The translations under genes were made by a program, and so were the position numbers. From positions 31,797,170 through 31,861,169 of the forward strand of contig CM019236.1 of the NCBI GenBank assembly GCA_009741485.1: a stretch of DNA of 64,000 nucleotides. The letters run 5' to 3'. Below, piece after piece: positions 47,549 through 60,500 of this stretch. The notes beneath the pieces are model-generated. The model did not search any database, was not told the DNA's origin, and saw only the letters and a program-made list of their open reading frames with translations. The first letter of the stretch is position 1. Every line of letters starts with the position of its first letter. Origin of the DNA: Malurus cyaneus samueli. Taxonomy: Eukaryota; Chordata; Aves; Passeriformes; Maluridae.

Positions 47549-48588
47549 TCACAATAGTACAGCCAGTGACAGAATAGACAAAATCTTGACGGATAAAGAA
47601 CACAAACACGTACCCTTCAATTTATGTGGTAAGTCTAATGGGACTTCATGTACCATAGATGCCACTTCCTCCAGCTGTTTACAGGTTATCAGCAAAGATG
47701 ATAGGGAGTATCTGCCTTCATTAGAAGAGGCTGGCAATGGCGTCTTGGTAAATCCTTCATCCACAAAAGCATCATCATCATACCTTTCTATTTCTTCTGG
47801 TATAGGACTTAGTTCATATCTACAATTTTCAGCTTCATCTCCATTATGTGTTTGATGCAGCTCCTCTTCACTCTGAGATGCAGTCCTTTTTAACACTTCA
47901 TGTGAACTGGATAGGGACTGGATATCTATATCCAATTTTTTAATATCCTCGTCATTTTCTGAGCCACCTGTTACGTTTGCACTGTCCATTGTATAAAAAA
48001 CAGAATCTGAACTTGCAGATATGCTGAGATCTATGCCATCAGATTCTGGAAGTGTCTCATCCAATATCCCCATGTCAGTTTCGTGAATGACAGAATTTAA
48101 TAAAGATAAACTAGTGCACAGCTTCTCATCCAACTGAAAAATGCGACAGTGGTCTGATAGTAGTCTATTTGTTTTCCTACTACTTTCCAAACAAGTATCT
48201 GGAATATCTATGCTCCTCTCTATATTTTGCAAAGTCTGGCTTAGATCTTCTACAAAACTTCCATTCAAAGCAGAACAATCTAGTTTCTCTGATTCACTTC
48301 TCTCACTCTCTTGAATTCCAGATGTTTTTGAATCTGAAGATTCAAATGTGTGACTCACGCTCACTTGCTCCTCAGGAATAGATTCTGTTGAACTTAACTG
48401 CGACTTTTTTTCTGACACGGAAGGAGATGCAGGCTCAGAGCACATAAGAGTAGAGTCCATCTCCTCTTGCTTACTGAGTGTAGCATTTATTGAAGATTTT
48501 TCTGTCACCACTTCAGCTGAGGACAGTTCCGTGTCTAATGAACCCTCAGTCTGAATAGCTTTTCTCCATGAGCTTCTAATTTCAGTAA
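47549..48588 (-). CDS. HAUS6: HAUS6 terminal coding exon
   Basis: 345 codons plus stop (47549-47551), acceptor gttccatttag. It begins [11 protein letters not shown], as in human, and contains [20 protein letters not shown] against human GILHETLPEEVGHLSF. The rest is an acidic, serine-rich, presumably disordered tail that diverges from mammals. The frame runs open a further 136 bases into the intron, so the exon start rests on the acceptor and homology, not on the frame. Confidence 0.94.
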
Positions 48589-51500
48589 CTAAATGGAACA
48601 AAACAAGGTAGAATTTTAATACTTTCATACTCTCAATCAAATCTATTTTTACTGTCCCCTCAGTAACATAAGCAATCCAAGAGGGAATATGTATAGCTGC
48701 TTTATATTGCTTATAATCCCTCAATACAAAAGGGATTCTACGTAAGAAAAAAGTGTCTTAAATCGCATTCGCAGTATTCACATCTTATTAGGTCTACTGT
48801 GTTGTGTCACAAAGTGAGCCATTAGAATAAGAAGCAACATCACTGAAATAATTTTCTTTTTCTTCTTGTGTAACATGCCAATGAACCTACCATATTTCTC
48901 ATCAATGAGCATTACAATAACCAAGTTTCAAACTTACGCAGATTTTCTGGCGTTCGGGGTATTTGCTTCCTTGTTAAAAATGGGTTAAAAGACAGTGAGC
49001 TAATGAGATCATCTAATGGCATTCCTTTTTCTTCGCCGGTGTCAGGTGACTCAGACATCACTGACTTTGCAACCTGTAGGATGTTAAAGAATGGCAAATT
49101 TTGAGAAAGCAAAATTATAACTTCATTTCTGTCAGTTATGGTTCAAAATAAGTCTCATTCTCCAAGTTATGTGGAGAATTAGGAATATCCTAACTTTTCT
49201 TATTTACTGCTTAGGTTTACAATGGCCATAGTATCCTACAAACACAAAATTAAGATAAGGGAGTGAAATCAGAATTCAATTCTCAGTTCCCTCATCCTCT
49301 ATGAATCCACCTCTCAAATAAGAGTGTGCTCAGAAAGAATATATTTAAGGTATTAGCCAAGAACCACAAATGCATGAAGACTAGAGATATATTAATGTAA
49401 TTCAAACATTTTAGCAGACGAAAAATAACTGTATCATTTCAGAAAAAAAATGCAATTTACAAATGAAGATGTAGTACATTTTACAGTAACTCTTATGTAG
49501 GAACTCCCCAGCCAAATCTTACATAAAATATCTAAAAGAAGAAATAGGAATTTCAAGTAGAAATTTAAGTAGGTCCCTGTTAAATACTTAACCTGTATAA
49601 CTTAAGAATTCAACAGTTCTTTTTGTTTGTTTCTTCTTGTACATATGCAATGTACTTCAGACTGAATTATACCATACCATAATTCTACTGATGTGCTACT
49701 CATTTCACCATGACTTTTAAGTATGATAGCTGCACTAACTCCATGCTTCCTCTGTGTAATTTATCAGGCAGTCCACTCTAAAAATCTGTGACTCTGATAA
49801 CTATCTAGCAGCAAAAAGTAACTTTTGATGCATGTGGATTAAAAGAGACTTTTTTTTACATAATTAGCCATTTTTCTCTGAAATTAGTGATCATTTACTT
49901 TAAAAGAAACAAAAAAATTACTTCCTAACCTCTTCTGCGAGTTCATCTCTGGCTTTCTCAAGAAGGTCTTCTTTTTTAACAGGAGACTTTGGCTGGCTAA
50001 CATCTTTACCTGCATTCTCCTTCATTTCTGAAGTAGGGAATTCTTCCTTTCCATTTTTTAAGATTCTTGGAGGCACAAGTGTTTTATTTCCCACACAAGT
50101 TTCAGTATGCAAGTTCTAGAGGAATGTACAGGAATTATTAACAGTTTTAAATTCAAGCATCAGGATGTGAGCATGAACTAATATACAAATTCTGAACTGC
50201 AATGGCCCCAGTGTTTAGTCAATGAAAGTACTTCACTCTTGAATTTTGACCAAATACAAAATATTTTAACAACTGTATTCAAAATAGGACCTAAGTACTA
50301 AGTAAGACAAGTGTTACCTACAACACAGATGGTTCATTTGCAACTACCTAGAACACAGTACAATGAACAGCTGTGCAATGGACAACAGCACATCCAAGTT
50401 GTTTTTACACCACATTTTAACCCTTAAATTTCATAGAGAAGAAACAAAGTCACTGCTCACACCAAAAAGACTGTTTCAGCAAGCAGGGAATCAGTCACAC
50501 ACTCTATGTTATACAGGAAGACAGATACGAGGGCACCTACTTAGTGCTGTCCTTTCCTAAAGCTCTACAAAGTCACAAAGAATTAGCTTTAGCAGTTCTG
50601 CCAGAGTGTCTCAAATGTGTAAAAATATTGCTCAAAAAAACAATAAAAAAATACCCACAAAACAAACCAAAGCCCCACCACACTCTCCCATAAAGCCTAG
50701 GCTTCAACCAATATAACAAGGACATGTTACAAGTTTAACTTATTTCAAAGATAGAAAATTACATTTTCAATTAGCAGGTCACTGGTTTCAGATTCTTCTG
50801 ATAATGACGGCACTGATGAGTTCCTCAAGAAGGGAGACAGGACGAGACTAGCCAAAAAAAAAACCCAAATATTTTAGAGACAAATTAAACAATTGGGATG
50901 CAAATCTTAGAAAGTATTAAATATTGTGTGCTCCGTATCTGTCCGTTACGATTTCTCTCAGTTCGTCCCGGTCATCAGAAAGCAATTTTACTATAGGGAG
51001 AACAGTGTGACAACTAGAGCATATTTAGCCCTAGTTGTGTATCAGCCTCCCAAAAATAATAAATTAATAAACTTAGCCATTGATTACCACACAGAAAAAG
51101 AAGGAACTTTTCAATACATTTGTAAGCAACTCTTCTGCATTCAACAATAAAAGGTAACTAGAAAGTCTTCTGCTGAGTGGACAATGTTTTTTCCTGCATT
51201 GTCTTTCCATGAACCACTTCTGACATCCATAGGTCTGTTCCTATATAAATTTGTTGATATTTATCAATCACCTTGCTACCAAAAACTTCAGCCTTATCAC
51301 TTACAGTAAGTTTAGTGTTAATTGCAAAGCTCTCAAAAATGCACAGTCCTCACTTGTTAGAAAAAAAGCACACCTTAAAATGGCTTTATTGTTACCTGTC
51401 TGTAGCCTCGTAAGCAGACAAATCTCCATGCTGTATGAAGTCACTGAAAGAAATCTAGGATTTGTTAACTACTTTTACTCTGAGACTTACATGCAACTTT

Positions 51501-54500
51501 ATCTACTGACGTCTAAGATTTCCTAACTCCCTCTGTCTCTTAGCCAACTTTCAAGCACCTGCAGGAGCTATGTTATGAAAGATGGCACTATTTGAAAGGC
51601 CATTAAATATTCCTGGACTAAGCAAGTGGCAAAAGGGAAAAAAACTTTTAAGAATATCATTGATCTGTGCTCTATCCTTTGCTGGTACTGTAGGAAGAGT
51701 AGCTACAGAACATGATTAACTCTCAAGAAGAGTCACAAAAAGTCTTGCAGAGAACATTTAGCCTGAGAAAGAGAAGTTTCCGTTGTCCCTTCCTGTCTCT
51801 TAAACCTTAGAATATAGTTAAAAAGCAAGAAAAATAGTTTGCAACTTGGCTGCTACTCATCCTATTCAGCAACAAACAGTTGATCAATCTCTCATCAGCT
51901 GGAGAAAGCCTCAATTACTTTAGGACTATCTTGCTAAATCAAATAGTTGAGTCATGTAAGGAGTGGGCTACTGAAAGATTCCACTAATATTCAAGAGATG
52001 CAAAATATTCAAGTCCAACAAGTAAACTTCTAATTTTTCTACTGCTTTTTTATCAATTTCTCATTGAGCATACCATCCTGAGGGTATAAATGTCACATCC
52101 ATCATGGTATCCAAAGCCTCATCATCCTTCTCATCGTGTTCTTGAAGAGAATAATAAATACCTATAAAAGCAAGTGAGTGTTTTATTATTGCTTCAATTT
52201 TTTTCACTCAGGCTTTCCATATAACACAGCTGACTCACACTAATTCTGTAGTGTGGATAGACTTCATGAACACTTGAAAAATAAATTAATACATAAGCAG
52301 GACAGTGTTATGATTCCTTTTGCTCAGGTAGCATCTGTAGCGACAGATGCCACTAGCAGCCAGCACCTCTTGCTGTTGTTCCTGAACGCATGTTATAAAA
52401 ACATGGTTTTATCTGCTGCCCTGCACATATCAATCGGACTTTCCACCTTCCTCCGAACTACAGCCACATCATTATCCCCTCTTCTTCACATCTCAATTGT
52501 GTGGCACACCAATTCCAGAAAACACAACTCCGCCCACGTTTACCTCAACTGCATTAATCAACAAGTACTTCTGTGGATATACTCATCCCTCTTGCTGCTT
52601 CAGTCCAAGCAAGGTGAAGCTTTGCATAAGTAAATGTTATATAAGTAAATGTTTTCAACGTTATTGGAGGTACACAGACTCAGTCACAGTCTGTTTACAA
52701 GGATTACTGACTTCAGCATGTCTTCAATGAACAGATGAAGTTTAACCTCTGTTGTTCTCTACTAATTTTAAATTTCAGGTTCTACAAAGACAAATGGCAT
52801 TTGCTGTCACATTCACCTCAACAAAACATCAAAAATCTAAGCTCACTTCAAGCAGTTAGATGAGGTCAATATTTTGGTTTGGGAGTTGACCATATTAAGA
52901 AAGAGAAGTTCACAAGTTTTTAGTGGCTGGATTCTCCAATAATGCAAGTCAATCACAGAGTACACAGAATACCACAGACATCAATTTGTCTCAAGCCTTC
53001 TGATACTACCAGCTCACAGCATCATTGTACAGTGCTTCAATCTGCAAATCATGCTCCATTTGCAATTCTGTAGCCTTTCCTCTGCAGTTTCTAGCCTCAT
53101 ACCTACATACACTCAAAATGCTGGAGCAGTACTTTCACCTTTTTAACCAAAAGGATCTTCCTGCCATTGCTTTGAATCTTGTAATTCCAATACATCTGTG
53201 CTATGCCGTTTTTCCTAAAAGAGACTGCAACTGGCATGATTCAAGCGGAGTTCCCTCTTGTTTTTAGGTTTTAACTTGTAACACTATACTAGTGACATTA
53301 GGCACGTGGTCAACAAGAACTACCAAGAACTAATCAAGTATCAGTTCATCAGCCAATTAGCATGTGCACCAACCATGCCCAATCAAAGTGAGGTCTGATC
53401 AACAGTTAACCTAATGACTGAAAGCTCAACACAGATCAAGAGAGGCCCTGATCAAACGGCACAGTTACTAAGGAATTAAGTATTTCACAGCGCACCAAAA
53501 AAAGATGGTTACCTGGGAGGACACCCTCAATTTCTTTTGAGTGGGATGGGAGAAGTTTAACCTTCTTTCTCTCTTTTTTACTCCTCCAACCCAAAGTAAC
53601 CTTAACTGTTAGACAATGTATTCTTTAGAACCCAAGAATGAACCTTTGCACATGGACACCTGTCTCAACATCTCTCGTGCAAGAACAACAAAATACCAAA
53701 CAGGTCAGCATTGGGTTTTTGCCAAGCCTCACAGAACCTCCAAGATACTACGAAGTTGAAAAATGTAAGGCAATTTTTGCAAAGAGTCATTTAGAACCAA
53801 TTACCACTATCGATCAAAATCCATCTAGACTATCAAAGACCACCTGCAAATGCAAGGGAGCCTTTTTGACTCCAAGTAACTTTTAACAATTATGGCAGTG
53901 GGGAAGAAGGAAAAGAAGCTTCTCCTGTTCACCCACCTGAAAATGACTCATCTTCATCTGAAGAATTAGAATATTGGAATGGCAAAGCTGGTTCCTTTCA
54001 AAAGGAAAAAAAAAATGTCACACAAGCAAGCAGAAAAAGTCAATTTAACAACAGCTAATAACAGACAGTTATTTAAAAGAGCTTCTCTGCAAACCAGCTG
54101 TCAGACTCAACATGAAGTACCTCCTCTCTCTGCTGGGTAGCTAGACAAGGGTATAACCTCTGTCAATATGAGTCTCAGAATGCAAATTATTGTTCGTTGA
54201 TCAAGTATATCGCCATATAAGGGGGAAAAAGGGGAAAACATAATTCAGCAAATGTTCAGACTGAACATACAAATGGTCAGCTTCCATAGGAGGATGCACA
54301 GAGACAACAGAAACCAATCTGCTCACTCTTATGCTCATGTACCATCTTGACAGGATGGTTCCATCTCCCATCTCCAATGAATACATCAGATGTCTAAGTC
54401 AAAAGTATATTATCTGTAGGAAAGACTACTTCTTGAAGCATAATCAGGTATATGAGTTAATTATTGCAATAGAACATACCAGTTTAAACCAACATCCTCT

Positions 54501-57500
54501 CACACTTTCATCCTTTCCTCTTCCCCAGAATCAGATAAAATGAACACTACTTACTAGATCATCTTTGAAGAGTAAATAAAAAGGACACTGGCCAAGAATC
54601 GCTCTCCATTTTGATTCCCAGTTTTCCAGGCTTCCGGAAACAGATGGATGCTTTTGCTCACAATGCATGTGCTCTCTCAGACTGTAATATGGAAGCATAG
54701 AAAATTAAGTCAACACATCTGTTGCTAGAGATAACAATTGTACATAAAGAGGGAAAGTATTATGTGTTCCCCCTTATCCTGAAAAGCCTTTGATGTGCAT
54801 CAATTTATTCATGTATTTATGCATACACTAAGAAGTAACTGAAATTCACAACCATAAAAGCTGCTGCTAGGTAATTTTCACTTTTCTTAAAATAGAATTG
54901 GAAGAACTACACTAAAACATACACAGAGATGAGATACAACCTTTAAAATTTCTCTAAGCCAGTTACCGACATAAGTTTTGAAAATCTCAGAACTTATTAA
55001 TGCAACAAGACAAAAAGAAAGCAAAAATCAGATCAGCTAGCAAATGAAGCCCCCAGAAATAATCTTACAAGACTAAAATATTAATGAAACAAAGGCAAAA
55101 AGCTAAAGTTACCTAGAGAAGAATGTTACTAAAAAGTTTTATAAATTATCAAAACAAATGTTAATTTTTTCAGAAGCACAGGGAAAAGACTGAACCAACA
55201 TGTTTTTGCGGTAACATTTTTTCTAGAAAAGACTCCAGTAGACATGATCCTACAACTTAAGAACAAGCAATCAGATAAAATTTCCCAACAACTACCTCCT
55301 TGTGTTCAAGTCCCTTAGTAGTCTCTTGCAGGATGCAACCATATCCCCGATTCTGTGAGGTTCTTTTAATTTACACGGACAATGCTCATCTCTCAGCGTA
55401 CTCAAGGCTTCATTTACTAACTGAATAACTGTTAGGAAATTCAGTTTCCCATCTTCATATATATTTGCTGTACAAAACTTGAAGTAGAAAAAGCAAGGAA
55501 AAAAATAAGTGAACAGTACCAATATCAGAAAGTTATGTCTTCTACAGTCAAAACCAGAGCCATGTACATTATACTAAGATTCAGTTCCTGATAGTTTCAT
55601 TTTGTTCCAGGTTAAAGCAACACAAGCCAAAAGAACTTCAGCCAATGAGGTATTCTGTTTACCCACTGCCCCAAAAGATACAGCACAAACAACACCAAAG
55701 CCATAACTGAACAACACTACATACTACACACTAGAAACAAGAGCCAATTAGTTGAAGCACTAGTCAGTCAACATAGTTTTAATGTCTAAACAAAAAAAAG
55801 TCAAGTACTAATTGGGTAGACCTGTTGATCTAGTAACTGAACTGAAAAAGTTAATGCAAAAGTTTTATAATCATAAAAAATTTCTACATATGAATTGGAC
55901 ATATTTTATGCATCCTTTAGCAATCATCTTTAATAATCCATGAAGTACTTGTTTATTTTTTTAAGGTATTAATTGCATCCTTGGGGACTAAATAAAAGCA
56001 GTTTAGCAATTTAGGAAACAAAAACCACTTACGCCATATATGTTACTTTCAACTCTGTAAGTCAACAACCGTGGAACACGCAAAACAACATCAGTTCCAT
56101 CTAAAACACGTGGATGAACACAGTCTGCAAGTACAGAATCCACAAGGTCCTTTTCCTTTTTAATAGATGTAAGCGCTTCCACTATAAGTGTCCACATACT
56201 GCGGACCTTAATAGGAAAGATAAAAAGACTGTGTTAAAATGGTTGTCATAATACTTAAAATGACAGAGTATCAAAACAGCCTGAAGGCAGATGAAGGTGC
56301 TAGCACAATCACAGGCAGACAAGTGCAAGTAACAGTATCTAACAGTAGGTGTTGCAGAAATGCTAAAATTCAACACACTGCCACAGCAGGTACAAAATGC
56401 TCACCTTCTGAATTCTCTCAGTTGTGTCATTTTTGTTGTGGTCATTTTGTTTCATCCTATAAGCACGTACAAAACAAAAGTTCAAGTGGACTACAGTGAA
56501 ATTATAGTATGTATTTCATAAAACTGAGCATGTAATCTATTTCATATATCCTAACTTAGTTATAAGGAAAAACACTTACCTCCAAGACTGCTTCTGCATT
56601 ACTGCACATTTAGACTTCGTCCATTCTATTTCTCTAATTAAAACCCTAGGAAAAAAATTCAACAATTAGCACAGAATTACCAGAATTGCTTACAGTCACT
56701 AACCAATTGTGATCATTCTTTCCAAATCTGCATACTGAGCCGGTTGTTTTTTATACCCAGCAACAATAATTTATTAGAAATGTCTATCATCAATGTAAAT
56801 TACAAATATAATCAGCAATTGCACAGCACCCAAATCCCTCCCTTTCCAAAGGCCAGAGAACAGAACACTGGAATACAAGCTCAACCACAAAAGTTCTTTT
56901 GTCAAAGTACTTTTGTCTATTTTAAGAAAAAAAATGTAGTAGTCTGAATTTCGCAAGCACTGGGTGCCTGAATCATGCTGAATTCAAAAGGATCTTCAGA
57001 GTTTTGACACCTTCTCAAATGAAAAAAAAAAAAACTATCAACAAATCATGTAAGAAAGGGTAATCACTCAAATGGTAAACAAAAAGCAGGAATATTTCCC
57101 AAACGCACAGGAGACACAGAATTACATACATTGGAGAAGTTTAGACCTCTGGAAAATTTATTTTTGCATACATCCTTGTGAAGAGTCCCTGCATGTTCTC
57201 CACAACTACTTTTTAGATATAATACTGTGACTAAGCCCCTACCATTGTCTTTTTCAAGGTAAACAAACCCAATTTCTACAGCTTTTACTCAAACATTTCA
57301 CGCTCGACAACTCTCTAGTCCATTGTGGCCCTCTGCCACTATCTTCCATCTTTCACTCTCCATCTTCAACTAGGCTGGTCAAACTGAACACAGTATACCA
57401 AATGTGGCATTAGAATTGCCAGCCCCAGCCAGCAACTAGGTACCACACAGCTACTCACTTCCTCCCCTGCTGCCAGACCCCACAGAATAGGAAGAACCTT

Positions 57501-60500
57501 AAAAAATGATAAAATTTATGGGCTGAGATAAGAACAGTTTCCTAACTGAAGTAAGTATTATAACACAGAGGTAAAGGAGAAAGAGAAGAGTAAAACTGAA
57601 GAAACATGAGTGACGCAGAATACAATTGCTGACCACCTGCTGACCAGTGGTCTTTGCCATACAGCATAGTAGGCTGCTGGTCTTGGTTGCCAGGACATTC
57701 TGATGATTCATGCTTAGCTTGTGGCTCCACACTATTCTGATTCTTCTGAGCAGAGCTACTACCCTGCTAATCAGCCACAAACCTGGGCTGCTGTTGGGGA
57801 CTACTCTTTCAGGTGCAGGACCTCACATTGGTCTTTGTTAAACCGCACACCACTTCTGTTATGCAAGTCTCCAAACCCATCAAGGTGTCTCTGTGAAATG
57901 CTTCCCCACTGCAGTGTATCTTCCTTCCTCACAGTTTGGCACCATCTGCAAGTTTTGTGGGTTTGTATTCAAGACTGTCATCCATATTCCTTATGAAGAC
58001 ACAGCAGGAACTCCAGCCGTGGACTAGTTACAGCTTTGAGGCACTATCACCCCTTGGGCTGACCCCTCTAACTTGCTTTCTGTCTTCCACTTGTCCTTAC
58101 ATCACTTGGATTTAAAATTCTACAGTCTTGACTGCAATGACTGTAAGAGCCCCGTAACATCTCCAGAGAAGTTTCTTATTTACGTGCTGTGAGTTCTAAA
58201 GAGCACCACTTCTACTCAGCAGACTCAGTGACTGCATTACAAAGTCATCCTCTAGGTACTGCCACCCCCACATTGCTCATGCACCACTGAACTACTTTCC
58301 CAGCAAATACCAGGGCAAGCTAAAGTCCTCTTTAAGAATCAAGGCCAGCAGAAACCCACCATGAAGTTTCCCTGGATACTAAACCCTCAGATCTTGACAC
58401 AAAGGCATGAAACATGACCAGTCCTCTTGTATGGAGCCATACTACATGTACTGACACAGCTCTTCTACGACAGTGCAACCCCTCACTCTTTTCTGCCATT
58501 CACTGAACAACTCACAACTGTCCATGACAGTGCTTCAGTTATGTAAACTATGCCTTACAAATTCTGTAAATTCTGCTGATACATAAATCGGTGCCTACAG
58601 AAAAAGTTCCAGGTCTAGGTATTTCTCAGGCTGGAATGTTTGCCATAAACAAGAGCAGAGAATAGCATATTTTCAGTGAAAAAATTAAGGTTTAAGTAAA
58701 TAAAATGTCTCTCACAGTGACTAAACAAGACCAAATGTTTCATCCTAAGGATGTTATATTTTAGGATATGATCCTTTAAAAGTTAAGAAATCATATTGTT
58801 ATACCTGTAGAATTCCCTGATTATTTTAATGCCCAAACCATATCTTCCAAAATACAGCATCTTGTAAATGATTTCTTTAGACTACTATGCTTCACAAAAG
58901 ATCTACAAGCAGTAAGACTATCAGTAAAGGTGGAAAATATGAGAGTTCAACAGAACTCATGATGAAAAGCATATACAGACTTTTCAAATCCTTTTGAAAA
59001 CACACACATAAGTCAGCTTCTACAAAAAGACTTGATTTCTTTTAATGTATTACTCACCGTGCTTTTCTCCCATATTCTTGAATAATAAAGTCTTCCCTTT
59101 GAAGAATTTGTAGCAGTTTATTGTATGCAACTCTATGTCTTGCTTTTGCTATGTACATATCCTCAGGTCTCCTCATTATAGCTTTAGCAAAAGGTATATC
59201 AGTGCCTAAACAGAAGTCAGTGTTTGGATTATATATTTTGCTGTTATCAAACAGACAACTTCCTAATCTATTTAGTTCAATCTGCAAGAAACACAAATCA
59301 AGATGCTCGTTTTTATCTTGACCAAAACAGACCATGCAGTGTACTGCCTTTCTTGCCATTTTTTTCTATTGGATACACCTTCATTCCCTCACTCTCACTC
59401 CTTTTCTATATTCTCTAGGTTACAATAATACAAGATCTGATCCTTCAGAATTCCTCAGGCTCTGAGAAAGAAAATATGATAGCAGTCCAATACTTTTGGA
59501 CCAAACCACTGCTTGTGTGGGTAAGGTGTAATACTGCATAAGTGAACCTTGGAACAAGACCCACAATGCCACAAAGAGCAATTCTAGTCTGCACTACCTA
59601 TCAACAGCAGCCTCATGCAAGTGCACAGAACTTGTGAAAGACTTGGACCTGAGCAGCCAACTCAGAACTACTTAAAGCTCCTATCATATCTTAAAGACTT
59701 GACAGATTTACAAACATAACAAATGAAACATTTTTATTGTCCCATTACAGCTTACCTGCAGAGAGCCTTTTCATGTCCTCAATCATTACGTATCTTGCAA
59801 AACGGTAGACCACATGAATAAATTTAGCACCACCAGGACAAATCAGTGTGGAAGGTGTAATTCGTGGAATACCTCTTTCCGTGTGATTCTAGAAAAGTTC
59901 AATTGTTTTAAACACGAAACTAGCCTAAGAACCATAAACAACAGCTATCAAAGACTTGGCTGCATACCAAAATGCTGCAGATCACCCACTACCAAGGCTG
60001 ATGTAAAGCTAAATGACTTTGCCACCACCGCTGATAGTTTCTGTAGTCAGCAGAAGAGAATAAAGCTTTTTCAATGTTCCCAATAGCCTGCCTAGTCTTG
60101 CACTCGAGATACTTTCAATGCAAAGACTGAAATCAGTGTTGGACAAATGTTAGAAATTGGTGGCCTCCTCACTCCTAACTGGTAACCCCTATCTTTAAAA
60201 ACATTCAAATTTTCTTTTGTATATACTGAAGTCACTAGTTAGTGTACTTTAATCATATTTAAAGAGACCGCATCGTTGGTTTTCACCTTATCCACTATTA
60301 CTAAAAACCAGAAGTGCCGTAGCATATAAAGGCAAGATTTCTAGAACAATCACAAAAACTAGGGTAGCACAAGAAAGCAAAGCAATAACCAATGACATCT
60401 GAAGCAACGAATTTTGGTTTGTCTGTAATAGGCTCGCCTTACATTTTAGTGCCTTCCCCCATATACAAGAAAATACTATTAATAAAATTTTTCATGCATG

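Larger units (their letters stand above)
45508..51275 (+). repeat. Tandem duplicate block D (intact copy)
   Basis: Counterpart of block C. It opens abruptly inside a CR1 at gatcaaagcc, preceded by sequence unlike CR1 (up to 45,507), whereas C begins within continuous CR1 sequence. The left edge of D is therefore the duplication breakpoint. D contains the functional-looking HAUS6 3' exons. Confidence 0.93.

Noticed and set aside
47499..47855. Plus-strand frame of 118 codons, repeated at 41756-42112
   Set aside because: It is antisense to the terminal HAUS6 exon, which has clear homology.
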